From JAJAZB01 sp964244295 (GTDB taxonomy: Bacteria > Bacteroidota > Bacteroidia > Cytophagales > Spirosomataceae): a stretch of DNA of 64,000 nucleotides. The stretch lies in the NCBI GenBank assembly GCA_964244295.1, contig CAXTIG010000003.1, positions 62,001-126,000 on the forward strand, written 5' to 3'. Below the pieces are notes generated by a model. The model had not been told where the DNA came from, did not search any database, and was given only the letters and a program-made list of their open reading frames with translations. The position numbers and the translations under genes were made by a program. The number at the start of each line of letters is the position of its first letter. The stretch's first letter is position 1. Positions 33,398-41,912 of this stretch are shown piece after piece.

Positions 33398-33481
33398 TTT
33401 GATTTCGGGGCAAACGTAGGGTAGCTTTGCTTTCCGTTGGATACCAGTTTCCCGTTGGATACTGGTATCCAACGGGAAACT
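33398..33481. promoter_or_regulatory. Divergent promoters with nested palindromes (NmrA/HxlR)
   Basis: Plus strand: TTTG (33398-33401), 20 bp, TAGCTTTG (33422-33429) for the HxlR gene. Minus strand: TACGTTTG (33418-33411) for the NmrA gene. Downstream of the plus -7 box there are three copies of a GTTGGATAC half-site. They form two competing dyads: arms 33438-33449/33461-33472 (12 bp) and 33446-33462/33465-33481 (17 bp, 2-bp centre). The site is a strong candidate for the HxlR autoregulatory operator. Confidence 0.75.
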
Positions 33482-33497
33482 AAGCCCGTTTTTTACC

Positions 33498-33863
33498 ATG
33501 AATTTGCGCGACGAACTGCCCTCCGCCGAGGGTTACGCCGAATGCACCCGGCACCTGCTGCCGCTGATGGACACGATGGAAGTCCTGAGTGGTCGCTGGA
33601 AATTCGTGATTCTGCTGGCCCTGTGGTTTGGCGGAAAAATGCGGTTCCGGCAGTTGCAGAAGGCCATTCCCGGCATCACGGGCAAGGTGCTGTCGAAGGA
33701 ACTCAAGGACTTGGAAGAAAACGGCATCCTAACCCGCACCGTGTTGGCCACGGCCCCCGTTAGCGTGGAGTACGAACTGACCGACTACGGCCGCACGCTC
33801 GACAAGGTGATTTTTGAACTCCGCGCCTGGGGCGTCGAACACCGGCGGAAGGTGCTGGGCTGA
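33498..33863 (+). CDS. HxlR family winged-helix transcriptional regulator
   Basis: 121 residues with the HxlR core LSGRWKFVILLALWFGGKMR, FRQLQKAIPGITGKVLSKEL and KDLEENGILTRTVLATAPVS. A conserved-position Cys lies before the winged helix (YAECTRHLLP). It differs from the usual form by having Thr-Arg-His rather than Pro after the Cys. It is divergent from the NmrA-like gene and very likely represses both through the palindromes at 33438-33481. The stop is 69 bp from the convergent alpha/beta hydrolase stop. Confidence 0.92.
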   Translation: MNLRDELPSAEGYAECTRHLLPLMDTMEVLSGRWKFVILLALWFGGKMRFRQLQKAIPGITGKVLSKELKDLEENGILTRTVLATAPVSVEYELTDYGRTLDKVIFELRAWGVEHRRKVLG

Positions 33864-33932
33864 GGAATGCCCGCTGAATCGTCGCCACTTGCCTGACGGG
33901 GCGTGGCAGGGCGGCTTACTGCACGGCGAAAG

Positions 33933-34721
33933 CTACTGATTTTCAATTCCCGCTACCCAGCCCCGAACAAATTCGGCGATCTCCTCCCAACCGGGCTGCA
34001 CGCAGAGGCTGTGCGAGTGCCCTTTAAATTCCTTGAAATCGCGCCGGCTGTTGGGGTCGCGGTAGGCCTTGAAGTTTTTGACATTCAGGCTCAACGGGAT
34101 GATGTGGTCGTGCTCGGCGCTGACAAACAGCAGGGGGTTGTGGGACTGGCGAAAATCAATCCGGCCGTCGGCGTCCTGGCTGCTGCGCGGAATGTTGCGG
34201 CTTTCGGGCACCACCGCTTCCTCGTACATCGCGTCCGACTGCGCCCGGCTGAGCGTGTTGGCGATGGCGTAATGAAACCAGGCTTTGCTGCCCAGGTACA
34301 AGCTGTCGCCCCGCAACGGATTTACCGTTACCAGGTTGGCTTTCAGGTAACTCCACGCAAAACTGACCACGCCTTTCGGCGACGCCGACGCGAGGCAGAC
34401 CCCCGCCGCGCCCTTGCGGGCCTGAATCAGTTTCTGCACGACCAGCCCGCCCATGGAGTGGCCCACGAGGACGGGTTGCTTGTCGGCGAGGGCGTCGAGA
34501 AACGCCGCGTAGTGCGCCACCACGTCGTTCAGCCGGATGGTGCTCAGGCGGCGGTCCGGGTTGGCGCGCAGGTCGGCGGGGAGGCTGTCGTGGTAGGGGT
34601 AGTTGGGCGCGTGGCATACGTAGCCGCGCTGTTCAAAGTAGGCTTCCCAGGCGCTCCAACTCCGGGCGTTTTCGTGTAGCCCGTGGATGAAAACGAGGGT
34701 CTTAGGGGTTGCAGTGGGCAT
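33933..34721 (-). CDS. Alpha/beta hydrolase
   Basis: 262 residues with the alpha/beta-hydrolase nucleophile elbow GHSMGG (Ser89), an oxyanion-region motif FIHGLHENARSW (residues 11-22), a probable acid in FVSAEHDHIIP and the His in EFKGHSHSLCVQPGW. No signal peptide. The chosen ATG at 34721 drops a poor, charged 20-residue upstream extension. Function beyond esterase- or lipase-like hydrolysis is unknown. It is convergent with the HxlR gene and 102 bp downstream of the lipocalin-like gene. Confidence 0.87.
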   Translation of the reverse strand: MPTATPKTLVFIHGLHENARSWSAWEAYFEQRGYVCHAPNYPYHDSLPADLRANPDRRLSTIRLNDVVAHYAAFLDALADKQPVLVGHSMGGLVVQKLIQARKGAAGVCLASASPKGVVSFAWSYLKANLVTVNPLRGDSLYLGSKAWFHYAIANTLSRAQSDAMYEEAVVPESRNIPRSSQDADGRIDFRQSHNPLLFVSAEHDHIIPLSLNVKNFKAYRDPNSRRDFKEFKGHSHSLCVQPGWEEIAEFVRGWVAGIENQ

Positions 34722-34823
34722 TTTGAAGGGGTTGTCCGGCCCTCGCGCTTGGCGGCGCAGGGCCGTTTTTTGAGTCGGCAAAATACACGTTTCGTTCCCC
34801 GTTTTTACCCGTCGCCGCGGTTT

Positions 34824-35237
34824 TTACGGCCGCAGCGGGGTTTGCACGAATTCGACGGCGGGGTTGCTCAGGAGCACCTTCCGGTACACGTTCTCGTTGA
34901 GTTCCACAATCCGCCACTGGGTCGCCTGGCCCAGGGCCGAGACTTCCACTTCCGTTTTTTCCGGGTTCAGGAATTTCCAGGTGCCGTCGATGCGCTGGCC
35001 GTCGAGCAGCTCGCGGGTACCCGTGCCGTCGGCGTTGTACTTCGCCGTTTTGATGCCAAACTTGGCCGTGATGTCCTGGCCGCTGGCGAGCACCCGGACC
35101 GAAAACGGCTGCGCGGTGATGAGTTGAAGGGTGTCCATTTTGGGTTTGCTTAACGTCGATTGGGCGAAGCCTGGGGTGAAAAAAAGGGAGAAAGCGATCA
35201 ACAAAAGCAGGCTGTGGAAACGTCGGAAGGCGTTCAT
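34824..35237 (-). CDS. Secreted lipocalin-like protein of unknown function
   Basis: 137 residues with a signal peptide (MNAFRRFHSLLLLIAFSLFF...GFAQ). The mature part resembles small Bacteroidota lipocalin-like proteins, with GIKTAKYNADGTGTRELLDG, GTWKFLNPEKTEVEV and WRIVELNENVYRKV, as beta strands. The ATG at 35237 starts a clean signal peptide, though the same frame is open for another 1 kb antisense to the GlxA-type gene. A good minus-strand -7 box (TACTTTTG, 35269-35262) supports this start. The role is not known. Confidence 0.7.
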   Translation of the reverse strand: MNAFRRFHSLLLLIAFSLFFTPGFAQSTLSKPKMDTLQLITAQPFSVRVLASGQDITAKFGIKTAKYNADGTGTRELLDGQRIDGTWKFLNPEKTEVEVSALGQATQWRIVELNENVYRKVLLSNPAVEFVQTPLRP

Positions 35238-35261
35238 GCGGGCGTTGCGGTTGGTGTGCCG

Positions 35262-35326
35262 CAAAAGTAGGCGGCACCCACCGGGCGGAGCGTTGGCGGA
35301 TATGCCAATCAACGACGGTATATTTG
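35262..35326. promoter_or_regulatory. Divergent promoter region of the lipocalin-like and GlxA-type genes
   Basis: Minus strand: TACTTTTG at 35269-35262, 25 bp from the ATG at 35237. Plus strand: TATATTTG at 35319-35326 with TTG (35293-35295) 23 bp upstream, followed by the ATG at 35343. Confidence 0.6.
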
Positions 35327-35342
35327 CCAAAATCCTGGTTCT

Positions 35343-36308
35343 ATGCGCATCGCCCTCCTTGTTTACCCCGACTGCGTGGCCTCGACGGCCCTGGGGATGT
35401 TCGACATCCTCACCCACGCCCAGCGGCTCGCGCCAAGCGGGCCAGCCGACTCCGCCCGGTTTTCGGTCGAACTGGTTGCCGTTGGCCCGGAGCCGGTGGT
35501 GACGGTCGGCGCTTCCCGAATTACCTGCCGGACGTTGCTCGAAACCTGCGCCGACGCTGACCTGATTCTGGTTCCGCCGCTGGCCGGGGCACCGGACGCA
35601 GTGCTGGCCCGACACCCGGCCCTGCCCGGCTGGCTCCGGGCGCAACACCGCCGGGGGGCTACCCTGAGCAGCAGTTGCACGGGCGTGTTCTGGCTGGCCG
35701 CCGCCGGGCTGCTCGACGGCCGGGAAGCCACCACGTCCTGGTTTTCGGCGGAAGCCTTCCGGGCGCGGTTTCCCCACGTGCGCCTCCGGGCCGACCGCCT
35801 GCTGGTCGATGGCGGCAGCGTCATCACCGGCGGCGGGACGCTGGCTTTCGCCAACCTCTGCGTGTATCTGATTGAAAAGTACTTGGGGAAACGGCTGGCG
35901 AACCAGTCCGCCAACGTGTTTCTGGTGGACAAAGGCAAATGTTCCCAACTGCCCTACCACCGTTTCGCGGCCCCTTACGCGCACGACGACCCCCAAATCG
36001 GCCAGGCCCAGGCGTACATCGAAGACCGGGCCGATGCCAAACTCACCGTGCAGGAAGTGGCCTCGGCCAGTGCGATGAGCGAGCGGAGTTTCATCCGGCG
36101 GTTCAAAGCCGCCACGGGTCATACCCCTTCGGAGTACATTCAGTTGGTGAAAGTGGAGCAGGCCAAAGGTCTGCTGGAGGAAGGCAGCCGCTCGGTCAAG
36201 GAAATTTCCTTCGGCACGGGCTACGACGACCTCCCTTATTTCCGCACCCTGTTCAAACGGCACACGGGGCTGACGCCGGTGGCCTACCGGCGGCTATTTT
36301 CGTTTTAA
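35343..36308 (+). CDS. GlxA family (DJ-1/PfpI + AraC) transcriptional regulator
   Basis: 321 residues. Residues 1-185 form a DJ-1/PfpI-like domain starting IALLVYPDCVASTALGMFDI and carrying the elbow Cys in TLSSSCTGVFWLAAAG. Residues about 215-318 form the AraC double HTH (LTVQEVASASAMSERSFIRR, KEISFGTGYDDLPYFRTLFK). GlxA-type regulators respond to small metabolites through the amidase-like domain, often amides, amines or reactive aldehydes. The ATG at 35343 is 17 bp after the -7 box. No obvious target besides the divergent secreted protein. Confidence 0.9.
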   Translation: MRIALLVYPDCVASTALGMFDILTHAQRLAPSGPADSARFSVELVAVGPEPVVTVGASRITCRTLLETCADADLILVPPLAGAPDAVLARHPALPGWLRAQHRRGATLSSSCTGVFWLAAAGLLDGREATTSWFSAEAFRARFPHVRLRADRLLVDGGSVITGGGTLAFANLCVYLIEKYLGKRLANQSANVFLVDKGKCSQLPYHRFAAPYAHDDPQIGQAQAYIEDRADAKLTVQEVASASAMSERSFIRRFKAATGHTPSEYIQLVKVEQAKGLLEEGSRSVKEISFGTGYDDLPYFRTLFKRHTGLTPVAYRRLFSF

Positions 36309-36361
36309 GTGTTGGATTTACGGCGAAAAAATGGGCACTCGACGCGCCGGAACGCCGTCCG

Positions 36362-37621
36362 TCACGGTGGGGAAGTTTGCCGTTTGATTTGGGGAAGAGT
36401 TGACCCGCGCCGCGCCACTTCCAGGCAGGCCCGCGCGTTGTGGTACGGGCATTTCCAGAAACCGATTTTGTTTTCATCGACCATCGGCGACCCATCCGCG
36501 AAGCGGCCCCAAATCCACTCGCCGCCGCTGCGGTCGAGTAGGTTTTCCTGCGTGTAGCGCCAGGCGTTGAGTGAGTGGGTCAGAAAAGCCTCCTCGCCCG
36601 TCAGTTCGTAGGCGTTCAGAAATCCCACCATCGCCTCGGCCTGCACCCACCACTCGCGGTGGGCATCGACGTGGCCGGTGGCGGGATCAACTTCGTGAAT
36701 CAGGCTGCCATCGGGTTGCAAACCCTCGGTGGCGGCGCGGGCCATGCGGATGGCGGCGGTTTTCACCCGTTCAAGCAGCACTTCATCGCCCAGTACTTCG
36801 GCGGCTTCGACCAGGAGCCAGGCCGCTTCGATGTCGTGGCCGTAGGAAACCGCCGCCGAGGTGGGTTGCCAGTCGGTTTCAAAAAACAACCGCAGGTGGC
36901 CGGTTTCGGGGGCAATTATTTTTTCGAGAAAAATCCGAATTAACCCGGCCAACTGCCCCCGCAGGTGCGCATCGGGCCAGACCCGGTACAGGTTGGCGTA
37001 AGCCTCCAGGACGTGGAGGTGGGTGTTCATCGTCTTGGGGTCGTTGCGGTCTTTGGCGCTCAGCCGCTGGTCGGGCAGCGGCGACCAGTTGCGGGCGAAG
37101 GCCTCGACGTAGCCACCCCGTTCGGGGTCGAAACTGCGGCCTTCGATAACGCCGAACAACTCAGTTGCTATTTTCAGCGCGGCCTCGTGCAGCAGGCCCC
37201 GGCTTTGCAAAGCCCGCGCGTACTCGCTCAGTCCGTACACCACGAAGGCGAGCGCGTAGGTTTGTTTTTTGGTATCCAGCGGCTGTCCATCCGGCGTCAC
37301 CGACCAGTAGATTCCGCCGAATTGAGGGTCGAAAAAATGGGTAGTCAGGTAGTGAAAAGCGCGGTGAGCGACGGTCAGGTACACCGCGTTGCCGCCGTGG
37401 TTGAAGGCCGCCGCGAAGGTCCACAGAATCCGGGCGTTCAGAATTCCGCCCTTCGGGGCCTCGGTGTCCACGGTGCCGTCGCCGCGCATCCGCCCGATGA
37501 AGCCGCCGCGCTGGGGATCGGGAGCGGTTTTTTGCCAGAAATTCAAAATGCTGTGAAATTCCGCTTCGACTTCGGCTTGGTAGGGTTCCTGCGCGCGTTT
37601 CGGGGTTTCGGGGTGAATCAT
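36362..37621 (-). CDS. AGE family epimerase, cellobiose/mannobiose 2-epimerase
   Basis: 419 residues with the (alpha/alpha)6 barrel of the N-acylglucosamine 2-epimerase superfamily. Residues of cellobiose 2-epimerases can be placed: Arg64 (LNAR), NTHLHVLEAYANLYR (His201/203), SYGHDIEAAWLLVEAAE (His262), HREWWVQAEAMVGF and GFWKCPYHNARACLE (His394). It converts beta-1,4-mannobiose to mannosyl-glucose for the phosphorylase encoded next to it. A 19-residue upstream extension beginning at 37678 is excluded because it is encoded by the palindromic repeat. The pair ce-mgp is also found together in Bacteroides fragilis. Confidence 0.9.
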   Translation of the reverse strand: MIHPETPKRAQEPYQAEVEAEFHSILNFWQKTAPDPQRGGFIGRMRGDGTVDTEAPKGGILNARILWTFAAAFNHGGNAVYLTVAHRAFHYLTTHFFDPQFGGIYWSVTPDGQPLDTKKQTYALAFVVYGLSEYARALQSRGLLHEAALKIATELFGVIEGRSFDPERGGYVEAFARNWSPLPDQRLSAKDRNDPKTMNTHLHVLEAYANLYRVWPDAHLRGQLAGLIRIFLEKIIAPETGHLRLFFETDWQPTSAAVSYGHDIEAAWLLVEAAEVLGDEVLLERVKTAAIRMARAATEGLQPDGSLIHEVDPATGHVDAHREWWVQAEAMVGFLNAYELTGEEAFLTHSLNAWRYTQENLLDRSGGEWIWGRFADGSPMVDENKIGFWKCPYHNARACLEVARRGSTLPQIKRQTSPP

Positions 37622-37650
37622 GCCAGGATGGCGTTTTGAATAAATTAGGG

Positions 37651-37767
37651 AGTCGTCATGCTGAACTTGTTTCAGCATCTTCCTATCAGCCCGCCAACTA
37701 CTTTAGTTGCTTACAAACTGTTTGGACAGGGAGGGGAAGATGCTGAAACAAGTTCAGCATGACGACT
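37651..37767. repeat. 33-bp-arm inverted repeat (CATGCTGAACTTGTTTCAGC family)
   Basis: Perfect arms 37651-37683 and 37735-37767 between the phosphorylase and epimerase genes. The arm reads as an open frame (ATGCTGAAACAAGTTCAGC) that fuses to the epimerase frame, a trap for start prediction. This family is dispersed in many bacterial genomes. Confidence 0.92.
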
Positions 37768-37771
37768 GCGC

Positions 37772-38995
37772 TTACCTAAGTTGCCCATTGCTGGCCTGCG
37801 CGAGAACCGCTTCACCAGCGGCGAGGTAGGCCTCGTTTTTGTCAATCAGCGCGTTCAGTCGTTCCACCGAAGCCGCCGAGCGCAACCCGTCGGGCGGGGT
37901 GTGGAGCACGTAATCGAGCAGGCGGTCGAGGGAGGAGGTGGCGACGTGCATCCGCGTGTCGGAGGAGGCGTAGTAAATGAACACCATCCCGTCGTCGTCG
38001 AGAATCCAGCCGTTCGAGAAGGTCACGTTCGACACGTCGCCGACGCGCTCGCCGCCTTCGGGGGCGATGAAGTACCCGGCGGGTTTGTGCGTCACCTTCG
38101 TCAACTCGTGGAGGTCGGTCAAAAACAGGTACAGCACGTAGCGCAACCCGGCGGCGGTGTTGCGCACGCCGTGGGCCAGGTGCAGCCAGCCGTGGGTGGT
38201 TTTAATCGGGGCCGGGCCTTGCCCATTTTTGGTCTCGTAAACGGTGTGGTAGCGTTTTTCATCGACGATGAATTCTTTTTCAATCACGGCGCCCTCCATC
38301 GAATCGGCGAAGCCGAAGCCGATGCCGCCGCCCGTGCCGGCTTCGATGAAGCCGTCCTGCGGGCGGGTGTAAAACGCGTACTTGCCGTCCACGAATTCGG
38401 GGTGCAGCACCACGTTGCGCTGCTGGGGCGAGGGGGTTTTCAGGTCGGGCAGACGTTCCCAGGTGACCAAATCGCGGGTGCGGGCGATGCCGCACTGCGC
38501 CAGCGCCGCCGACTCGTCGCCGGGCCGGGCGGCGGGGTCTTTGCGCTCGGTGCAGAACAGGCCGTACAGCCAGCCGTCTTCGTGCCGCACCACGCGCATG
38601 TCGTACACGTTGCCGTCGGGAATGTCGGTTTCGGGCATGGTGATGGGCCGCTCCCAGAACCGGAACTGATCGACGCCGTTGGGGCTTTCGGCCACAGCAA
38701 AAAACGACTTCCGGTCGAGGCCCTCCACCCGCACCACGAGCAGGTATTTTCCGGCCAGCTTGAGGGCCCCGGCGTTGAAGGTCGCGTTGATGCCGAAGCG
38801 CTCCATCAGGTACGGATTCGTGGCGGGGTCGAGGTCGTAGCGCCAGGACAGCGGCGTGTGCTGGGCCGTCAGAATCGGGTGCGCGTAGCGCTCGAAGAGG
38901 CCGTTGCCGAGGGGCTGCGGCGGGTTTTCCTGCGTAATCAGCGCAAAATGCGCCTCCTCCAACTGCTCAAGGCGTTTTTGAAAAGCGAGGTTCAT
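37772..38995 (-). CDS. 4-O-beta-D-mannosyl-D-glucose phosphorylase (GH130)
   Basis: 407 residues of GH130 subfamily 1, five-bladed beta-propeller. The catalytic Asp is in IPDGNVYDMRVV (about residue 132). Phosphate-binding basic and polar residues are expected near FYTRPQDGFIEAGTGGGIGF and KTTHGWLHLAHGVRNTA. FGINATFNAGALKLAGKYLL, near the start, is a family hallmark. The enzyme (EC 2.4.1.281) phosphorolyses mannosyl-beta-1,4-glucose into mannose-1-phosphate and glucose, so ATP is saved. The ATG at 38995 fits MNLAFQKRL; an upstream in-frame start at 39037 is less likely. It is cytoplasmic, with no signal. Confidence 0.93.
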   Translation of the reverse strand: MNLAFQKRLEQLEEAHFALITQENPPQPLGNGLFERYAHPILTAQHTPLSWRYDLDPATNPYLMERFGINATFNAGALKLAGKYLLVVRVEGLDRKSFFAVAESPNGVDQFRFWERPITMPETDIPDGNVYDMRVVRHEDGWLYGLFCTERKDPAARPGDESAALAQCGIARTRDLVTWERLPDLKTPSPQQRNVVLHPEFVDGKYAFYTRPQDGFIEAGTGGGIGFGFADSMEGAVIEKEFIVDEKRYHTVYETKNGQGPAPIKTTHGWLHLAHGVRNTAAGLRYVLYLFLTDLHELTKVTHKPAGYFIAPEGGERVGDVSNVTFSNGWILDDDGMVFIYYASSDTRMHVATSSLDRLLDYVLHTPPDGLRSAASVERLNALIDKNEAYLAAGEAVLAQASNGQLR

Positions 38996-39269
38996 CGTGG
39001 GAAGAGGAAGTAAGTGGTTGAGGTAAAAGGTGTGCAATGGAATCGGGGTACTCGTTCAGCCAGGGGTGCCAGCCCGGAAGCATGGAATGGGGAAAAATTA
39101 AAAAAGTTGATGCCTATTCTTAATTGAAAATCAAGGACTTAGTCAGCCAGTACCCCTGCGTTCTCTGGATTCCCGGTATTAACCGGCGATCCTTGAGTTG
39201 TCCTTCTGGCGTAGATGTAGCGCAGTGCCCGGAACGGACTGCTTTCAACTTCTCAACATTCACAAGATC

Positions 39270-39857
39270 ATGAAAACCTTAGCCGCACTTTTTAATCGCT
39301 TCGACCGACTCGATACTGGCATGAATCGCTGGCTGGTTGCGCACAGTATCACGCTGCTGCGCATTGCCCTGGGCCTGGTCTTCCTGGTTTTTGGGTTCTT
39401 AAAGTTTTTTCCGGGGATTAGCCCCATCGAGGATTTAGCCACCCGAACCACCACCGTGCTTACCTTCGGGGTGTTGTCGGGGCATTCCGCGATGAATTTT
39501 GTGGCTGGGCTTGAATGTGTGATTGGGTTGTGTTTCATCACCGGACGATTCCTTCGCGTTGGGGTGTGGCTGATGGCCGCCCAGATGATTGGGGCGATTT
39601 CGCCGTTGGTCATTTTTCCCGACGAACTCTTCCTCCACCCAAGTTATGCGCCCACGCTGGCCGCGCAGTACATCATCAAAGACGTCATCCTGGTTGCGGC
39701 GGGGATGGTCATTGCCTCGACCTGGACGGGTGCCCGCATCGTTGCGGAACCACAGAGCCTGCGCAGTACCCTCTACAAGCGAATTGCCAACGTGCAGCGT
39801 AGCCTGAAGGCATCAGGCTCATTCGAACCGGGCGCAGCCCGCAAAACGGCATTTTAA
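39270..39857 (+). CDS. DoxX/YkgB-like membrane protein
   Basis: 195 residues with four hydrophobic helices (LLRIALGLVFLVFGFLKFFP; VAGLECVIGLCFITGRFLRV; VWLMAAQMIGAISPLVIFP; YIIKDVILVAAGMVIAST). FFPGISPIEDLA and PTLAAQYIIKD are characteristic of the DUF417/YkgB group of the DoxX superfamily. Function is poorly known (some members take part in respiratory or chlorine-stress protection). It lies on the opposite strand to the surrounding mannan genes and does not look like part of that pathway. The ATG at 39270 is preferred. Confidence 0.8.
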   Translation: MKTLAALFNRFDRLDTGMNRWLVAHSITLLRIALGLVFLVFGFLKFFPGISPIEDLATRTTTVLTFGVLSGHSAMNFVAGLECVIGLCFITGRFLRVGVWLMAAQMIGAISPLVIFPDELFLHPSYAPTLAAQYIIKDVILVAAGMVIASTWTGARIVAEPQSLRSTLYKRIANVQRSLKASGSFEPGAARKTAF

Positions 39858-39876
39858 GGAGGCCGAACCCCGTCAG

Positions 39877-39940
39877 GCGATTGGGGTACCGCTCCAGCTG
39901 CGGCGCTGGTTGCTTACCCACTTACCCCAATCGCTTTTTT
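39877..39940 (+). terminator. Terminator of the DoxX-like gene overlapping the symporter 3' end
   Basis: GCGATTGGGGTA (39877-39888) pairs with TACCCCAATCGC (39923-39934), followed by TTTTTT. The second arm lies in the last codons of the convergent symporter gene (stop at 39914). Confidence 0.7.
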
Positions 39941-41797
39941 CCGCCCGGCGGGCACGGCTTCGGGGCGGTCGGTGGGGAGGCGGTCCCACCAGGTTTTTTT
40001 CAAAATCAGGGCGCAGACCAGCAGGATACCCAGGGTCACGAAAAACTCGGTATCCATTCGGACAATCAGGTACATCGGCAGCATGGTCAGGCAGCACTGG
40101 GCCACCACGCCGACGACCACGTTGAAGGCATCGAGGCGGAAGTTTTTGTTGGCCTGAAACGTCGGGTCGGCGGCCACGACCTGGGCGTGAACCGGCCCCC
40201 AGAATCCCCAGGGGCGGACGGTTCGGTAAAAATTCTGGAGCGTTTTCGCGTCGGTCGGGGGCGTGAGCAGCGACCCGGCCACGCACCCCGCCAGCGACAG
40301 CGCGAACAGGAGCGGGAAGTAATACAACTCCAGCGTTTCCCGGAAAACCGAGGGCAGAATCAGCGCCGGGACGATGCCCGCCAGCATTCCCCAGAAAAAA
40401 CCGCTGGCGTTGAAGCGCCACCAGTGCCACTTGAGCACGTTGGCCGCCACGTAGCCGCCGTACAGCGCCGAGACAATCCACTGCAAAATGCTGTTGACGT
40501 CTTTCGCAAAAAAGCCCATCAGCACGCCCACGAACGCCACCAGCAGCCCGGAGGCGTAGTTAACGTGCGAAATGCGGCGGTTGGGCGCGTCGGGCTGGAC
40601 GTATTTCAGGTACAAGTCGTTGACGATGTAGGCCTGCGCGGCGTTGAGCGTCCCGGCAAACGTGCCCATGAACGCCGCCAGCAGCCCCGCCAGCAGCAGG
40701 CCCATCAGCCCCGCCGGGACGAATTGCAGGATAGCCGAAGGCAGAATTTTCTCGAAATCAATGCCAGTGGCCGAGCGCAAATCGAGTTGGTCGTAGTGGA
40801 GCAGGGCCAGCACCGTGAAGCCCATGATCATGGCGTAGCGCACCGGCAGCAGCACGACGGACACGAACCCGCTCATTTTGGCGGCGTCCTGCGGCGACTT
40901 GGTCGAAAGCACTTTCTGCATGTCGTAGTTGGGCGCGGGGCCGGCCAGACTCGCCAGAATGCCCTTGAACACCATCATCATGAAGAAAATACCGAACAGC
41001 GAGTAGCCGTCGGATTTGATTTTGGCGTTCACTTCGGCGATGATGCCCGACCAGTCGAGGTCGTCGAGTTGGGCGTTGAAAAAAGGCGTGTACCACCCGG
41101 CGGGCACGTTAAGTTCCTTCACCGCCAGGTTTTGCATGGCGATGACGGCAATCACTACGGCGGCGATGGTCATGATGACGTACTTCAGCACGTCGCCGAT
41201 GACGATGCTCGTCATGCCGCCCAGGATGGCGTAAAACACGGCGATGGCGGTGAAGATGATGCCGTAAAAATGCGGCACGAACTCCGCCGACACCGCGAAG
41301 GGCACGTAGGGCGCGACGTTTTCAAACGGAATAAAAATCTCGACGAATTTACCCAGCCCCACGAAGCCGTAGGCCAGAAAACCGAGGCAGGCCAGCAGCG
41401 CGAAGGCCACCACGATGGAATGCGAGGCCGTGACGCCCCGCCCGCTGGTGCCGAAGCGGGTGCCAATCCACTCGGCCCCGGTCGTGACGTTGGAGCGCCG
41501 CAGCCAGACCGACAGGTACATCATCATGAAAATCTGGTTGAAGACCGGCCACAGCCAGGGAATCCAGAGGCTTTTCATGCCGTAGACGAAGGCCAGCGAC
41601 ACCATCCACATCGTGCCCGAAATGTCGAACATATCCGAGGCGTTGGACAGCCCCAGCATGTACCAGGGCAGGGTTTTGCCGCCCAGCAGGTAGGCTTCCT
41701 TGCTGGCCGCCGCCCGCTTTTTGAGCACCAGGCCCATCACGATGACGGCCACGAGGTACGCGACGATGAGGACGATGTCGAGGGTGGAGAGTTTCAT
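39914..41797 (-). CDS. Sodium:solute symporter of the mannan locus
   Basis: 627 residues, about 14-15 hydrophobic segments, longer than the symporter at 22165 by a C-terminal extension. SSS motifs include KEAYLLGGKTLPWYMLGLSN, the GMTSIVIGDVLKYVIMTIAA helix and the SGLLVAFVGVLMGFFAKDVN region. In the Bacteroides fragilis mannan operon a comparable inner-membrane transporter stands between the GH26 and the epimerase/phosphorylase genes. It probably imports mannobiose. A palindrome (41801-41911) separates it from the GH26 gene. Confidence 0.9.
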   Translation of the reverse strand: MKLSTLDIVLIVAYLVAVIVMGLVLKKRAAASKEAYLLGGKTLPWYMLGLSNASDMFDISGTMWMVSLAFVYGMKSLWIPWLWPVFNQIFMMMYLSVWLRRSNVTTGAEWIGTRFGTSGRGVTASHSIVVAFALLACLGFLAYGFVGLGKFVEIFIPFENVAPYVPFAVSAEFVPHFYGIIFTAIAVFYAILGGMTSIVIGDVLKYVIMTIAAVVIAVIAMQNLAVKELNVPAGWYTPFFNAQLDDLDWSGIIAEVNAKIKSDGYSLFGIFFMMMVFKGILASLAGPAPNYDMQKVLSTKSPQDAAKMSGFVSVVLLPVRYAMIMGFTVLALLHYDQLDLRSATGIDFEKILPSAILQFVPAGLMGLLLAGLLAAFMGTFAGTLNAAQAYIVNDLYLKYVQPDAPNRRISHVNYASGLLVAFVGVLMGFFAKDVNSILQWIVSALYGGYVAANVLKWHWWRFNASGFFWGMLAGIVPALILPSVFRETLELYYFPLLFALSLAGCVAGSLLTPPTDAKTLQNFYRTVRPWGFWGPVHAQVVAADPTFQANKNFRLDAFNVVVGVVAQCCLTMLPMYLIVRMDTEFFVTLGILLVCALILKKTWWDRLPTDRPEAVPAGRKKAIGVSG

Positions 41798-41800
41798 TTT

Positions 41801-41911
41801 TTATTGAGTGATTGAGTGAATTGAGTGATTGAGTGAGGGAGTGATTGAGTGAGGAAAAGGCAGGTGTCTTTCCTCCTCACTCAATCACTCCCTCACTCAA
41901 TCACTCAATAA
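41801..41911. repeat. Hairpin built of tandem 7/8-bp units
   Basis: Tandem TTGAGTGA/GAGTGATT units on one side (41801-41855) face complementary CACTCAATC units (41874-41911), giving outer arms 41801-41818/41894-41911 and a long inner stem of 25 bp. It occupies the gap between the symporter and GH26 genes. Confidence 0.88.
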
Positions 41912-41912
41912 C

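Noticed and set aside
34824..36263. 479-codon frame on the minus strand running through the lipocalin-like gene
   Set aside because: Only the last 137 codons (from 35237) show a signal peptide and fold pattern and have their own promoter; the rest is antisense to the GlxA-type regulator.
39881..41815. Open frame of 644 codons on the plus strand across the symporter
   Set aside because: The product is His/Gln/Arg-rich and antisense to a well supported SSS transporter; it is a codon-bias shadow.
41801..41911. Possible CRISPR-like or tandem array
   Set aside because: The units are 7-8 bp without spacers and form one hairpin; no cas gene is near.
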